From positions 62,001 to 126,000 of the forward strand of contig NZ_JACJQG010000008.1 in assembly GCF_014696435.1 (NCBI RefSeq): DNA of 64,000 nt. The letters are read 5' to 3'. Position numbers and translations under genes: made by a program. The first letter of the stretch is position 1; every line of letters begins with the position of its first letter. This stretch comes from Calothrix anomala FACHB-343 (lineage in GTDB: Bacteria; Cyanobacteriota; Cyanobacteriia; Cyanobacteriales; Nostocaceae). The notes under the pieces are model-generated. The model was given only the letters and a program-made list of their open reading frames with translations. It did no database searches and was not told the origin of the DNA. Of the stretch, positions 24,742 to 34,553 are shown piece after piece.

Positions 24742-26067
24742 CTAACTCTTAAACATAACCTGATTGCGGCTGGTTGCGCCTAGTTCGGGGAGGTTGTTGA
24801 CGCTGGTGGAATGAGGGGTTAAAGCTGCGGGGATTTGGGGTGCTAGTTGGAATGTTTGCACGAGACGCTGTAGCAATTGATCTTGTCCTGTACGGAAACC
24901 GGAGACATTATTACCTCGGTTGATAATCGCAAACCAGACTAAACCGCGATCGCGTGTGGGTATAACTCCTGCTAAAGCACTAACATCTCGTAGCGTCCCA
25001 GTTTTCATTACTGTACCAGCCGGCATGTGTCTGGCGTGCATTGTCCCCCGATGATCGAACCCAGACATGGGAAATAAATCGGCTATGGTGAGATTATTAA
25101 CTACAGCTTGTTGTTGCAGTGCCATTAGCATCGCACAAGCAGCACGGGGAGAAATACGATTTTCTGTACCTAATCCCGAACCATTGATTAGCTGAATTTC
25201 GCCTTCTGGAACTCTTGCTAATTTGGCTGCGGTTGCTTGGACTACCGTATGTCCGCCCACTGACTCGGCTAGCATTTCTGCGATATCATTGTTGCTGTAA
25301 ACGTTCATCTCTTTGATGATTTGCTTCATCGGTAAAGACAGATGACGAATTAGCACAGCACGTTGAGCGTTTGGTTGAGCTTCGACTTTCACAGTACCCG
25401 CGATCGCTACTTGTGGTTTTGCTGTCCCCTTAGGCATGATTGAATGAATGTAAATCGCCGGACGAGTCCAAGTAGACGAATTTAGCGCTTGTTTAAAGAT
25501 TTGCCCAGCTAATAGGGGATGGCGCTGGAAATTCATCGAAAAAGAGCCAGTTATTACCAAATTTCCTTTTACCTGCTTAATTCCCATGCGGTTGAGAGTA
25601 TTTCCCAAAGCGATCGCTTCTTCCCAAACCATCATCGGATCGCCACCACCCGTAATGACTAAATCGCCTTGCAATACACCATTAACTATTGGCCCTGTAG
25701 CGCTGACTAAAGTCTCAAACTGATGATTTGGCCCCCAAGTTTTAAAAGCAACCAGTGAAGTAGCAATTTTAGTTAAAGAAGCAGCAGGTAAAGGTGTTGT
25801 TCCTTGATGATTAGCCATCAACATCGGCCCCGACTGCATCCAAATTCCTTGACTTGGTGCGAGATTTTGTTCTATTAGTTTCGATGTAATCAGCCCCTTC
25901 AAATATTCTTGGACTGTATTAACACTAGCTGGATTAGGATCGGGAGCTACAACCAAGCCAGGGCTAGTTTGCCAAGCCAATGCATCTAAAGCATCCAAAG
26001 GCTTAATTTGTAAGCCAGCCATTTCTAGCCAAATTGAAACTAAACCTGAACTCAATAACTCCAGCAT
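24742..26067 (-). CDS. dacB: D-alanyl-D-alanine carboxypeptidase (S13/PBP4 family)
   Basis: Penicillin-binding protein of 441 residues. Active-site motifs are SLTK (Ser 97 to Lys 100), SNN in VYSNNDIAEML and KTGTL near residue 350. The second-domain block VNGVLQGDLVITGGGDP is typical of S13. No clear N-terminal signal peptide is visible: the first 20 residues (MLELLSSGLVSIWLEMAGLQ) are only weakly hydrophobic, so the true start or export route is uncertain. It trims peptidoglycan stem peptides. Convergent with lptC. Confidence 0.9.
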   Translation of the reverse strand: MLELLSSGLVSIWLEMAGLQIKPLDALDALAWQTSPGLVVAPDPNPASVNTVQEYLKGLITSKLIEQNLAPSQGIWMQSGPMLMANHQGTTPLPAASLTKIATSLVAFKTWGPNHQFETLVSATGPIVNGVLQGDLVITGGGDPMMVWEEAIALGNTLNRMGIKQVKGNLVITGSFSMNFQRHPLLAGQIFKQALNSSTWTRPAIYIHSIMPKGTAKPQVAIAGTVKVEAQPNAQRAVLIRHLSLPMKQIIKEMNVYSNNDIAEMLAESVGGHTVVQATAAKLARVPEGEIQLINGSGLGTENRISPRAACAMLMALQQQAVVNNLTIADLFPMSGFDHRGTMHARHMPAGTVMKTGTLRDVSALAGVIPTRDRGLVWFAIINRGNNVSGFRTGQDQLLQRLVQTFQLAPQIPAALTPHSTSVNNLPELGATSRNQVMFKS

Positions 26068-26880
26068 TCTTGTTGTCCTCTATTAGGATTATTTAAGATT
26101 TGCGAACTAGTTTACAGTGCTAATATACAAACTTTTTGCTGCCGATCAGCATGGAGTCATAATAACTAGTGTTTTTCCCAGATAAAAGTAAGGCAGATAA
26201 CATAGATAAGGTGTGATTTTTACATCATTAACTAACTAGTAAATTAGTAAAATCTACTAACTATAAACATAGTAAATATCATTGCACCTTGATTAAGATA
26301 ATTAATCGGGCACAATTAAATTTGCGGGTGAGAATTAAGTCACACCTGGAAGTAGGTATAATTAATTTTTGCCACTACTGACACACTTACATAAACAAAT
26401 TTCCCTCAGAGAAATCCATGCTGTAGCAAAAGTTGTGTGCATTGGTATAGCACTATAACACCAATTCAGCAATAGGTCTCAACAGAAAATAGTCAACTTA
26501 GCCATTGAGAGTGAGAACAAAAAGGACAAGGGAGACAAGGAGGACAAGGAAGATAGGTGTTTGCAACTCCTAAACGGATTGCTATATATCGATGTTTTTC
26601 ATATCCATTCATAGATAAACAATGATAGTGATGATTGTTTATCTATGCTGAATACAATTCTCTGCCTAACTTTCTCCAGAAAACCCAATCTATCAAGAAA
26701 ATTTCTCCCGCACCTAATCCCTATCCCCTAACCCCTAATACATTTCATTAATATTAGTAGCTCATTCTCTGCGTACCTTTGCGCTTACCTTTGCGCACCT
26801 TTGCGTTTAAATATTTTACCCTCAATGAACCACGATTTTATACAAAACTGTACTAGCCCCTAGCCCCTAGCCCCTATTCC
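26068..26880. other. Long non-coding gap with tandem repeats
   Basis: 813 bp without a gene. AT-rich sequence upstream of dacB is followed by GGACAAGGGAGACAAGGAGG units (26520-26555), a CACCTTTGCG/TACCTTTGCG repeat (26772-26806) and CTAGCCC heptamers (26853-26878) that end two bases before the stop of the next gene. An inverted repeat GATAAACAATgat...ATTGTTTATC is at about 26612-26643. Confidence 0.7.
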
Positions 26881-28401
26881 CTAAAAATAATCAACCCTTG
26901 CATCTAAACCATAAGAACGTAGCTGCTTAGAAAGATTTTCTGCTTCTGCGCGATTGCTAAACCTCCCCGCATTGACATAATCACCTAAACCTGATTTTTC
27001 CACTACAGGATTAGCGATATATTGACGTACTTTGTTGAGAGTATCAGCATTATGAATTGGTATTACTACCACATAGCCTTTTTGATTATTATTATTGCCG
27101 TTAACTTCAGTGGGATTATTTGACCATAAGGCTTGCCAAGTTTGAGGATCGACATTTCCCGTTGGTGTTAGTCGCATATATTGTTGAAAAGCATACACAT
27201 ATTGTCTGGTGTTTTCACCGTAATAGCCATCGGGATTACCATTAAAAAAGCCTAATTGTAACAATCGCTCTTGAATAGCTCTTACATTATCTCCACTATC
27301 ACCAACTGTGAGATAATTTCTACCTGGTTGGATAGGTTTACTTTGATTTTGTGCAACTGCCCGTACTGCTTCTAAAGCTTGAATATTAGCTATACCATCA
27401 GCAGGTAGTTGATAATTTCGCTGGAACCGGATTAGCGCATCCCTAGTTAAAGCGCCAAAATTACCAGTCGGATTAGCTGTTAAATATCCCATCTCCCGTA
27501 AGAGTTCTTGCAATTCGCGAATTTGTACGGAAGAAAGACTATTTCTTTCAGGTGAGATCGCAGTTGAGGAATTGAATAGTCTGTTCCAAGTTTGTTGATC
27601 TGTAATCCCATTAGCATATAAACCAGAGTTGCTCTGGAATGCAATTAATGCATCTCTTGTCAAGGGGCCAAAATTACCGGTGGGATTAGCATTCAAATAA
27701 CCTAACTCTTGCAAACGCTGTTGTAGTCTGGTGACTGCTGGGCCTTGACTACCTTGGGAAAGAATCGGGTAAGCTCCTCCTTGGCTAGGAGTGTTAAATT
27801 GTGCTGGTTGGACTCTGGGAGGAACAACAGGATTACGAGGAACTTTAGCACCTTGCTGATAGCGAATGTATGCTTGCTGAGTTTGGGGGCCAAAATAGCC
27901 TGTAATGGGGCCTTGAAAATAGCCTAAGCGCTGTAAACGCTGTTGGAGTTTAACAACTTCTGGGCCTCTGCTACCTAAGCGCAGATTACCACCGACATTA
28001 CTATTAGCAACTCTACCTTGGCAAGATTGTTGTAGCGATCGCTCTGTACCCACACCCACAACACCATCAGCAGGTAATTTTTTGGCTTGCTGAAAAGCAA
28101 TTACAGCTTGCTGGGTTTGGGGGCCAAAGTTACTATTAATCGGGCCGTTAAAATATCCTAATTTTTTCAAACATCTTTGGATATTGGCTACTTCTGGGCC
28201 GTTACTGCCAAATTTTTGCAGTGCTAAACTTTGTCCAGCTATACTGACAATACCTAACGTAATTCCTAAAGATAAAAAACGCATCAAAACTGCGCTAGAT
28301 AGCTTTGTCCAATTCCAAAATCTGAAATTTATAGGCACAATATCAGAATTTGCAGATACTTTGGAATCGCTGTTGATAGGTAGAGCACTGATAATTTTCA
28401 T
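26881..28401 (-). CDS. Multi-domain peptidoglycan-binding protein with SPOR-like C-terminus
   Basis: Protein of 506 residues. Residues of about 38-62 form one hydrophobic segment (signal anchor or signal peptide ending SLALQ). Five PG_binding_1 domains follow, each with a GxxGPEVxxLQxxLxxLGYF-type start and FGPxTxxAxIxFQ: about 63-127, 137-195, 214-278, 290-345 and 365-428. The last 65 residues (YVVVIPIHN to VDYF) look like a SPOR domain, with the end block FSNRAEAENLSKQLRS. There is no catalytic domain, so a wall-anchoring or septal-targeting role is inferred. A long upstream gap of 523 bp should hold its promoter. Confidence 0.85.
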   Translation of the reverse strand: MKIISALPINSDSKVSANSDIVPINFRFWNWTKLSSAVLMRFLSLGITLGIVSIAGQSLALQKFGSNGPEVANIQRCLKKLGYFNGPINSNFGPQTQQAVIAFQQAKKLPADGVVGVGTERSLQQSCQGRVANSNVGGNLRLGSRGPEVVKLQQRLQRLGYFQGPITGYFGPQTQQAYIRYQQGAKVPRNPVVPPRVQPAQFNTPSQGGAYPILSQGSQGPAVTRLQQRLQELGYLNANPTGNFGPLTRDALIAFQSNSGLYANGITDQQTWNRLFNSSTAISPERNSLSSVQIRELQELLREMGYLTANPTGNFGALTRDALIRFQRNYQLPADGIANIQALEAVRAVAQNQSKPIQPGRNYLTVGDSGDNVRAIQERLLQLGFFNGNPDGYYGENTRQYVYAFQQYMRLTPTGNVDPQTWQALWSNNPTEVNGNNNNQKGYVVVIPIHNADTLNKVRQYIANPVVEKSGLGDYVNAGRFSNRAEAENLSKQLRSYGLDARVDYF

Positions 28402-28723
28402 AAGCTAGATACAAGAAAATTCTGATTATTAACTAAGTAAAAATTTTTATACGTTTTGTAGTGCGATCGCGTCATCTAAATATCTCAGTAGATGAACGTT
28501 CCCACCATCATCGCCAGCATTACATAGAGAAAACTCAATCAACCATAATTCACATCACGGGAATATAGCCTTGCAACACAAGGATTATTACTCTCAAAAC
28601 AGGTAAGGCTTTAATCTTTTACCTTTTTTGTGAAGTTACTTTTGAGCTACATTTGTGAGGAATTTTGGCTACCAGTATACTATAAAATAAAGATAAATTG
28701 AAACAATTAATACATAAAAAATA

Positions 28724-28749
28724 ACCTGGTAAGCAAGCCTTAACCAGGT
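28724..28749 (-). terminator. Rho-independent terminator of the SH3-domain gene
   Basis: On the minus strand ACCTGGTTAAGG folds back on CTTACCAGGT and is followed by TATTTTTTATG. It lies about 175 bp past the stop of the SH3 gene, beyond a heptamer array. The stem is imperfect (one bulge). Confidence 0.6.
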
Positions 28750-28800
28750 GGTTGAAATAAGCTATTCTGCTTTTAAGTTGCACAATCCATTGTGAGGGCT

Positions 28801-28854
28801 GTTAACAGTCAACAGTCAACAGTCAACAGTCAACAGTCAACAGTCAACAGTCAA
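28801..28854. repeat. Tandem repeat (CAACAGT)n
   Basis: Seven consecutive CAACAGT units with a final CAATAGC. They lie in the 3' untranslated region of the SH3 gene, before its probable terminator. Confidence 0.9.
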
Positions 28855-28924
28855 TAGCCCTTATTAGTAGTTATGCATTAGACGCCCATTAGCTTACCTA
28901 TTCAGTGAAAATTTATCAGTCTAT

Positions 28925-29500
28925 CTATTGGTTTTCTGGTTGCTGATTTTCTGGTTGCTGGTTTTCTTGTGGCGCTTGTGGTTGTTGAGTTTCCTCGTTA
29001 TCGTCAACTCGTTGTGTATTACCAGCTTTGACCCAACCTTCTTGATTAGTATCTTCTTGGCGAATTTTCTGCCAGAGTTTATCAGGACTTTCCTCTAAAA
29101 TTACCACTTTTTGATTAAAACCAACCCCACCAACACGTTCAGCATCTTGCTTTGGTTCCGATCGCAAACTCAAACCTTGAGACCAAGTAACTTTTCCGCG
29201 ATAAGCTCCATCTGGTAAAGGTTTGGGTGATGCTTCATCTGTAGGCGATTCTGTGGGAGTAGGCGAAGGTGAAGCTGAAGGTGAAGCGCTAGGAGATGGT
29301 GACGCAGTAGATTGAGCTACTTTTCCCGTCGGTTTTGGCGATTGGACTTTTTGAGATGGGTTATCGTTGGGAAAAATTGGTTTTGATGGTGGTATAGCAG
29401 TGCGATTCATGAAATACAGCGCTGTAGCTACACCACTACCGATTAAAATAGCGATCGCCAACAAAACACCAAGTATAAATTTTAGTACGTTAGTAAACAT
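28925..29500 (-). CDS. Membrane-anchored SH3-domain protein
   Basis: Protein of 191 residues. Residues 5-30 form a membrane helix. A Ser/Pro-rich linker (SPSPSASPSASPSP, about 66-95) leads to one bacterial SH3 domain at about 97-165 (GLSLRSEPKQDAERVGGVGFNQKV, core given in part: LSLRSEPKQDAERVG). The tail is a short Gln/Pro repeat (NQQPENQQPENQ). SH3b domains usually bind cell-wall peptides, so a periplasmic wall-sensing or anchoring role is inferred. The ATG at 29500 begins the membrane helix directly. Confidence 0.8.
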   Translation of the reverse strand: MFTNVLKFILGVLLAIAILIGSGVATALYFMNRTAIPPSKPIFPNDNPSQKVQSPKPTGKVAQSTASPSPSASPSASPSPTPTESPTDEASPKPLPDGAYRGKVTWSQGLSLRSEPKQDAERVGGVGFNQKVVILEESPDKLWQKIRQEDTNQEGWVKAGNTQRVDDNEETQQPQAPQENQQPENQQPENQ

Positions 29501-29515
29501 AATTTATAACCTTAT

Positions 29516-29697
29516 TTCCATTGGTCAATTGTCAATGGTCAACAGTCAAGGGTCAATGGTTATTGGTTAGAGACGCGATTAATCACGTCTGTACAGTTGT
29601 TAGTTGTCAGTTGTCAGTTGCCATTGGTGATTGGACTATGGACTATGAACTATGGACTATGGACTATTGACTATTGACTATTGACTATTGACTAATT
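29516..29697. repeat. Heptamer arrays around a 20-bp palindrome
   Basis: GTCAATG-type units at 29516-29560, the palindrome AGACGCGATTAATCACGTCT at 29571-29590, GTTGTCAGTT units at about 29598-29620, and TATGGACTATTGACTATTG-type units at 29634-29695. They fill the ycf46-SH3 gap. Confidence 0.8.
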
Positions 29698-29710
29698 TTT
29701 GTTAAATACC

Positions 29711-31222
29711 TTAACGTAGCTTACCAAAGCTATCGCTTAAAGGAGCTTGTTTTGAGGCTAGTCTAGCGCGTCCAGCAGCAGCCCATTCTTGTAGTTGCTG
29801 AATTTGCTCTACAGCAGTCCGCGCTAAGGGGATGATTTGACTAGCAGCTTCTAAAATGTCGTCGTTGGTAAAATCACGATTTTGACTAAATCCGATATGC
29901 ATCGCTTCTATTAAAGTTTGTTCAATCTCCGCACCAGAAAAATCTGGTGTCTCGTATGCTAGCCTATCAATGTCATAACTTTTCAAGTTATGGGGGCGCA
30001 GTCGGGATAAATGGACGTTGAAAATTGCTTTTCTCTCTTCTTGGGTTGGTAAACCGACAAAGAAAATTTCATCAAATCGCCCTTTACGCAGCATTTCTGG
30101 TGGTAAGGCTTGGATATCGTTAGCGGTAGCAACAACAAATACAGGTGAGGTTTTTTCGGCTAACCAGGTAATAAATGTCCCAAATACACGGCTAGTTGTC
30201 CCCGCATCGCCTTTACTCCCCAATCCCGAAAAGGCTTTATCAATTTCATCAATCCACAATACACAGGGCGCTAAAGCTTCCGCAACTTGGATCATTTGGC
30301 GGGTACGCGATTCAGATTCACCCACTAAACCGCCAAATAACCGCCCAACATCTAAGCGTAATAAAGGTAAATGCCAATGATGGGCGATCGCTTTTGCTGT
30401 TAAAGATTTCCCTGTACCTTGAATACCCACCAACATTAAACCACGCGGGTGCGGTAATCCGTACTGTCGCGCCCGTTCGGTGAAGGAACCACCCCGACGC
30501 AGCAGCCAATCCTTGAGGTTATCCAATCCGCCAATATCGGAAATTTGCTCGGTTGCGGGGTAAAAGTCCAAAATTTGGGTTTGGCGGATAGTTTGGCGCT
30601 TTTCTTCTAATACCAAATCCACATCTTCCGGTTGCAATTCCCCGTGAGTTGCGATCGCTTTTGCTAACACCCGGCGAATCCTTTCCATTGATAGCCCTTG
30701 ACAGGAGCGCACCAAATCGTCGATGACTTTACTACTGAGAGAATTAGCCGTCGCTTGCAGCAAGCGTTCTACCTCGGTTTTAATTTCGCCTGCTGCGGGT
30801 AAGGGAAATTCCACAACTGTCAGCACTTCGGTTAAATCGTCAGGAATCGCAATTCGCGGCGATAAAATTACAATATTTTTGGGTTGCGATTTCAACAGTT
30901 TTGCTAAATTGCGCAGCTTACGCGCGATCGCCACATCTTCTAAAAATCGGTGATAATCTCGCAGTACAATTACCGCAGGCGCAGAAGCGGGTAATTTTTC
31001 GATAAATTCCAAAGCTTGCAACGGGTTACGCCTTCCAAAATTTGCATCATTGGGATTTCCTTGGTAACCATCCACAAAATCCCAAGTATATACCGGACGA
31101 TTACCTTGATTTGTGGCTTCTTCCCGAATTGCTGCTTCTACCCTTTCCTCTTCGTATGTGGGAATATAAATCAAAGGGTAACGGGCACGTAGCAGTAGTT
31201 TAAACTCATCACGAAAGGTCAT
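29711..31222 (-). CDS. ycf46: Ycf46-type AAA+ ATPase
   Basis: AAA+ protein of 503 residues. The N-terminal 220 residues are the Ycf46-specific domain (MTFRDEFKLLLRARYPLIYI). Walker A is GIQGTGKS (266-273) and Walker B VLWIDEIDKAF (321-331); the sensor block VATANDIQALPPEMLRKGRF is present with the arginine finger. Ycf46 is kept in some algal plastid genomes. The Synechocystis homologue Slr0374 has been linked to inorganic-carbon acclimation. There is no membrane helix or protease domain, so it is not FtsH. Confidence 0.92.
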   Translation of the reverse strand: MTFRDEFKLLLRARYPLIYIPTYEEERVEAAIREEATNQGNRPVYTWDFVDGYQGNPNDANFGRRNPLQALEFIEKLPASAPAVIVLRDYHRFLEDVAIARKLRNLAKLLKSQPKNIVILSPRIAIPDDLTEVLTVVEFPLPAAGEIKTEVERLLQATANSLSSKVIDDLVRSCQGLSMERIRRVLAKAIATHGELQPEDVDLVLEEKRQTIRQTQILDFYPATEQISDIGGLDNLKDWLLRRGGSFTERARQYGLPHPRGLMLVGIQGTGKSLTAKAIAHHWHLPLLRLDVGRLFGGLVGESESRTRQMIQVAEALAPCVLWIDEIDKAFSGLGSKGDAGTTSRVFGTFITWLAEKTSPVFVVATANDIQALPPEMLRKGRFDEIFFVGLPTQEERKAIFNVHLSRLRPHNLKSYDIDRLAYETPDFSGAEIEQTLIEAMHIGFSQNRDFTNDDILEAASQIIPLARTAVEQIQQLQEWAAAGRARLASKQAPLSDSFGKLR

Positions 31223-31314
31223 TCACTTACTCCTATCATAATTGGGCATGGGGCATGGGGCATTGGTTATTGTTGAAATCTCTGATTGAAAATGTCTTTA
31301 ATTTTGAATTTTGC

Positions 31315-31354
31315 GGAAAGTCTGAGCGCCGGCTTCCGGCGATCAGAACTTTCC
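31315..31354. repeat. Long perfect-ended hairpin with CGCCGG core
   Basis: GGAAAGT (31315-31321) pairs with ACTTTCC (31348-31354), and CTGAGCGCCGG with CCGGCGATCAG inside, leaving only a 3-nt loop. The GC-rich stem stands out in an AT-rich gap. It could be a short palindromic mobile repeat or a structured RNA end. Confidence 0.75.
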
Positions 31355-31440
31355 AAGAGAGAATTTTGAATTTATTTCCTCAATGCTTGCTTTGCTGATG
31401 TTTGAGTTTTATCGTCATCCTAAATCATTCCCGAACAACA

Positions 31441-31473
31441 AGATCCCCGACTTCTTGAGGAAATCGGGGATCT
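31441..31473. repeat. AGATCCCCGA inverted repeat
   Basis: AGATCCCCGA (31441-31450) and TCGGGGATCT (31464-31473) form a perfect 10-bp stem with a 13-nt loop (CTTCTTGAGGAAA). The loop itself can pair CTTC with GAAA-like bases. I recognise this as a dispersed repeat of filamentous cyanobacteria. Confidence 0.75.
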
Positions 31474-31592
31474 AAAGTTCTCTTTGTTGAGAAACAGGAA
31501 TATTTTTGAAGAGGTTTAGTATATATGCCCACACCTTCTCCATTATTTATATGATATCCTGCCAACAATTCAAAAGTCAACAGTTAACATCA

Positions 31593-32099
31593 CTAACCCG
31601 GAAGTTTCTTTTTCAAAGCTTCCAAGGAAGCCCAGCGCTTATCAACAGGCTTTTCGGAACTTTCAGCACTACTATTCACAATTCCTGGGCAATTGCGATC
31701 GCACAATTGGCGTTGCGGCAAAGCTAAACACATTTGCTCATACAGCCATTCACTAGCATAAAAATAGCCATCAGGTGGTAGAGTTTCTACCAAATCTTCT
31801 ACCGCTACTTCTCGCTCTAATGGTAAGTCTTGTGATTGATTAGCTGTGGCATCTAACCAAATAACTTCTTTGGTATCAACCACCAAACGCTGATTGTATT
31901 GCTGTAGGCATCGGTTACAAGTACAAGTAATTATAGCTTCTGCTTGTCCAGCCACTTCTAAGTAATTACCCTGATGCTGTACGCGGATGGTACCGCGAAC
32001 TGGGGTCAAAGTTTCCAAACCAGGCAGAAAATCCTTAACTTGAATTTCCTCTGTCCGCTCCGGGGCTTTGGTGAGCTGCGGAATAAAAATTGCGTCCAT
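31593..32099 (-). CDS. DUF177 (YceD/DUF177) family protein
   Basis: Protein of 168 residues. The family's cysteine pairs are present: CTCNRCLQ in the middle and CDRNCPG near the C-terminus. In many bacteria yceD precedes rpmF and affects 23S rRNA processing or accumulation; the plant homologue is needed for plastid 23S rRNA. Here it follows khpB at the end of the rpmH-rnpA cluster. No rpmF is next to it. The ATG at 32099 is the clear start. Confidence 0.85.
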   Translation of the reverse strand: MDAIFIPQLTKAPERTEEIQVKDFLPGLETLTPVRGTIRVQHQGNYLEVAGQAEAIITCTCNRCLQQYNQRLVVDTKEVIWLDATANQSQDLPLEREVAVEDLVETLPPDGYFYASEWLYEQMCLALPQRQLCDRNCPGIVNSSAESSEKPVDKRWASLEALKKKLPG

Positions 32100-32180
32100 A
32101 GGATTTGTGAGACATCCTCACTCAACGAAACTTAGTTTAATTACCAGCAAAATTGCCGATCTTAGATCTATATTTTAGCT

Positions 32181-32218
32181 GTTAGGTCAATGGTCAATGG
32201 TCAATGGTCAATGGTCAT
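32181..32218. repeat. Tandem repeat (GGTCAAT)n
   Basis: Five copies of GGTCAAT(G) between khpB and DUF177. Confidence 0.85.
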
Positions 32219-32263
32219 TTGTGAAGAAGACAATAGGTATTTGTCCGCCTTGTCTTCCTTGTC

Positions 32264-32779
32264 TCAAGGAGCGATCGCGGGACGCACGACAAGATGACGA
32301 TGGGGTTCTTTGCCTCGGCTAAAGGTTTCTAAATCGGTAAATTCTTTCAAAAATGTGTGAATTTGCCGCCTTTCTGCCGAACTCAAGGATTTTATTTCTA
32401 CTTCTCTACCTGTAGCCCGCACTTCTTCTGATGCGGCTTCTGCCAAAGCGCGAATTTCTGCTTGTCTTTTGACGCGGTAGCCATTCAACTCAATGGTATA
32501 GGAAGCTTGGTCTTCTTGTGCTTGGTTAATATTCAGTACTGAATTAGCTAGGTACTGAATTGCATCTAAAACCGAGCCATCAGCCCCAATCAAAATATTG
32601 ATTTGTTCGGGACTGAGAGTGGTTTGATCAATTGTTAACCAATAATTATCTGGTTCTTCGGAGTCGCCGCTCTGAGGTTGAGCAGGTTCTAAATTTCCCT
32701 CAACCTCAGCAGATACCCCAGTAAGCAGCAGCAATGTTTTTAACCATTGCTGCCCTCGCTGCATGGGACTGTTGCTCAT
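32264..32779 (-). CDS. khpB: KhpB/Jag-type KH-R3H RNA-binding protein
   Basis: Protein of 171 residues. A KH-like region (SPEQINILIGADGSVLDAIQYL) precedes an R3H domain with the motif ERRQIHTFLKEF and basic end GKEPHRHLVVRP. It binds RNA and, in other bacteria, controls cell elongation with KhpA. The N-terminal Jag domain is missing, as is usual in cyanobacteria. A TTG start overlapping the yidC stop is possible, but the ATG at 32779, two bases after the stop, is better; coupling with yidC is likely either way. Confidence 0.88.
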   Translation of the reverse strand: MSNSPMQRGQQWLKTLLLLTGVSAEVEGNLEPAQPQSGDSEEPDNYWLTIDQTTLSPEQINILIGADGSVLDAIQYLANSVLNINQAQEDQASYTIELNGYRVKRQAEIRALAEAASEEVRATGREVEIKSLSSAERRQIHTFLKEFTDLETFSRGKEPHRHLVVRPAIAP

Positions 32780-32781
32780 GA

Positions 32782-33927
32782 TCAATTTGTAGCCTTTTTC
32801 TTAGAACTTTTTGGCTCAAACGGCAACGCTTTCTGTTCTGCCGTTGCTGCTTCTTTTTCTTGGGTTGCTACGATTTTTTGCAATTCTTCCGGTAAGGGTT
32901 CGCGGGAGAGAATAAAGGTTTGCAGAGTTTGGAAGATATTTCCAATTACCATATACATTAAAACCCCAGCTGGCAGAGGGAAGAACAAGAACATCCCCGA
33001 AAAGATCACAGGAGTGATTTTGTTGACTGTATCCTGCTGTGGATTGCCACCGCCAGAATTTTGCCCGGAAAGAATTTGGCTGACGTAGAGACTGATCCCA
33101 AAGAAAATCACCATCGCCACAATATCCCAGTGGATTTTGCCATCTGGATCGATCGCGCCGACTCTACCTAAGGCGTCAATGAACAGGAATCCTTTATCTG
33201 CTGCTAATCCGGGAATAGTGCCTTGAAGTGTCACATCTCCCGGCTGTAAGGCTTCTATATTGCCTTCAGCGTCAATTTTGATTCTGTCTTCGCCCTTGGT
33301 AATTTTCCAATCAGGAATCAATTTATTTTCTGGGTGTTCTGCTAAAAGCACCTGAAATGGTTTGCCTTCAACAGTTTGGTATTGGATCTTAGTGTGTTCT
33401 CCTACCGCTAACTTATTACCGCCTGGCAGAATCGCTGTTACAGGAACATGTTCGCCATCAGCAATGTAGATGTTTTGCGGTGAAGTCGCAAAGGCTTGGG
33501 GTTGAATTCGTTCGATTTGTTCGGCGGGCAGTATTTGCAAATTAACGTTGTAATTGACACCAGCAAAGGGTGAACCCCGCAAAGTGGCAAACAGCGCTAA
33601 CAATACTGGCATTTGCAACAGCAGTGGTAAACAGCCTGCTAGAGGGTTGCCAAATTCCTTTTGAACATTGACCATTTCCTCTTGCTGCTTTTGGGGATCG
33701 TCTTTATAACGCTCCTTAATTTCTGCCATCCGCTTTTGCATGAGCGGTTGAACAATCCGCATCCGCCGCATATTCCGAATGGAACCGGCACTCAGGGGAT
33801 AGAGCGCGAAACGAATTATCAAAGTTAAAGCAACGATCGCCAATCCATAGCTAGGCACAATGCCATAGAAAAAGTCTATGATCGGCAGCATCACGTTGTT
33901 CGAGAGAAACCCGATACCAAAATCCAT
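32782..33927 (-). CDS. yidC: Membrane protein insertase YidC/Alb3
   Basis: Protein of 381 residues. Membrane segments lie at about 15-45 (ending with the conserved Arg in [11 protein letters not shown]), 97-117 ([17 protein letters not shown]), 268-285 and 305-345. The positively charged groove region and the C-terminal lysine tail ([10 protein letters not shown]) fit ribosome contact. Between the second and third segments sits a roughly 140-residue hydrophilic insert (about 125-262), found in cyanobacterial YidC. It inserts thylakoid and plasma membrane proteins. Part of rpmH-rnpA-PH-yidC-khpB. Confidence 0.95.
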   Translation of the reverse strand: MDFGIGFLSNNVMLPIIDFFYGIVPSYGLAIVALTLIIRFALYPLSAGSIRNMRRMRIVQPLMQKRMAEIKERYKDDPQKQQEEMVNVQKEFGNPLAGCLPLLLQMPVLLALFATLRGSPFAGVNYNVNLQILPAEQIERIQPQAFATSPQNIYIADGEHVPVTAILPGGNKLAVGEHTKIQYQTVEGKPFQVLLAEHPENKLIPDWKITKGEDRIKIDAEGNIEALQPGDVTLQGTIPGLAADKGFLFIDALGRVGAIDPDGKIHWDIVAMVIFFGISLYVSQILSGQNSGGGNPQQDTVNKITPVIFSGMFLFFPLPAGVLMYMVIGNIFQTLQTFILSREPLPEELQKIVATQEKEAATAEQKALPFEPKSSKKKATN

Positions 33928-34163
33928 TATTCTGAATTCAACCTGAGGTACTGTAAACTGACTGAATCTAATTTATCTAAATCACGATCTGTCTGCGACT
34001 ATCATTCACTACGGATAGCCGCCCATGATATGAAAAAATGAATGCTAAATATCAACCGGGCCAAAGTTTCCAAAAGCTATGTGTATAGGTAGTTTTCACC
34101 ACTTGCACGAGCTATTGCTGCTGAGTAAGGGAAGGTGTTTGACTCAGCCTTGATGCTGATAGA

Positions 34164-34553
34164 TTATTTGGCAGCAGTAGTATATTCAGAATTTTTGGCA
34201 GCAACTCTTTCGTTAATGTAGTCATAAACCGCCCGAAAATTAGGCACAGCCCGCATTTCTAGACGGCTACCATTTCTCAGGGTGATGACCATATCTCCCC
34301 ACAAGCCTACGCCACGGGGAACTTTCACAACTTTGACAATTTCTGCATAAATTACGTCAGTGCGATCGCGTCCCATCCAACCCCCAGTCACAGTCACTCG
34401 GCGATCGGTGATGCGGAAACGCAGCCACAATGCTCTGACAATGGCTCCAACTGCCAAAGGTATACCCACAACCGTTAATCCCACCAGCAAATTTAGAATC
34501 AAATCACCAATATGAGGGCCACCTTCATAATAAATTTCTTCACGAATGCCCAT
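34164..34553 (-). CDS. PH-domain (bPH2/DUF304) membrane protein
   Basis: Protein of 129 residues with one or two membrane helices at about 15-45 (LILNLLVGLTVVGIPLAVGAIVRALWL, core LLVGLTVVGIPLAVGAIV) followed by a bacterial PH domain (RITDRRVTVTGGWMGRDRTDVIYAEI). Conserved between rnpA and yidC in cyanobacteria; function unknown. The frame could open at a TTG at 34565, but GAGG six bases before the ATG at 34553 favours the latter. Either way its start overlaps the end of rnpA, which implies coupling. Confidence 0.82.
   Translation of the reverse strand: MGIREEIYYEGGPHIGDLILNLLVGLTVVGIPLAVGAIVRALWLRFRITDRRVTVTGGWMGRDRTDVIYAEIVKVVKVPRGVGLWGDMVITLRNGSRLEMRAVPNFRAVYDYINERVAAKNSEYTTAAK

Larger units (their letters stand above)
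28402..28924. other. Gap with promoter region, terminator and heptamer array
   Basis: 523 bp with no gene. It includes the minus-strand promoter region of the peptidoglycan-binding gene, a terminator for the SH3 gene (28724-28749) and a CAACAGT array at 28801-28854 (about seven copies). Confidence 0.7.
31223..31592. other. Gap with three different hairpin/tandem repeats
   Basis: 370 bp upstream of ycf46 and downstream of DUF177. From left to right it holds a GGGCATG/GGGCATT array (31242-31265) and the two hairpins listed separately. No gene was found. The ycf46 promoter must lie close to or within this repeat cluster. Confidence 0.7.
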
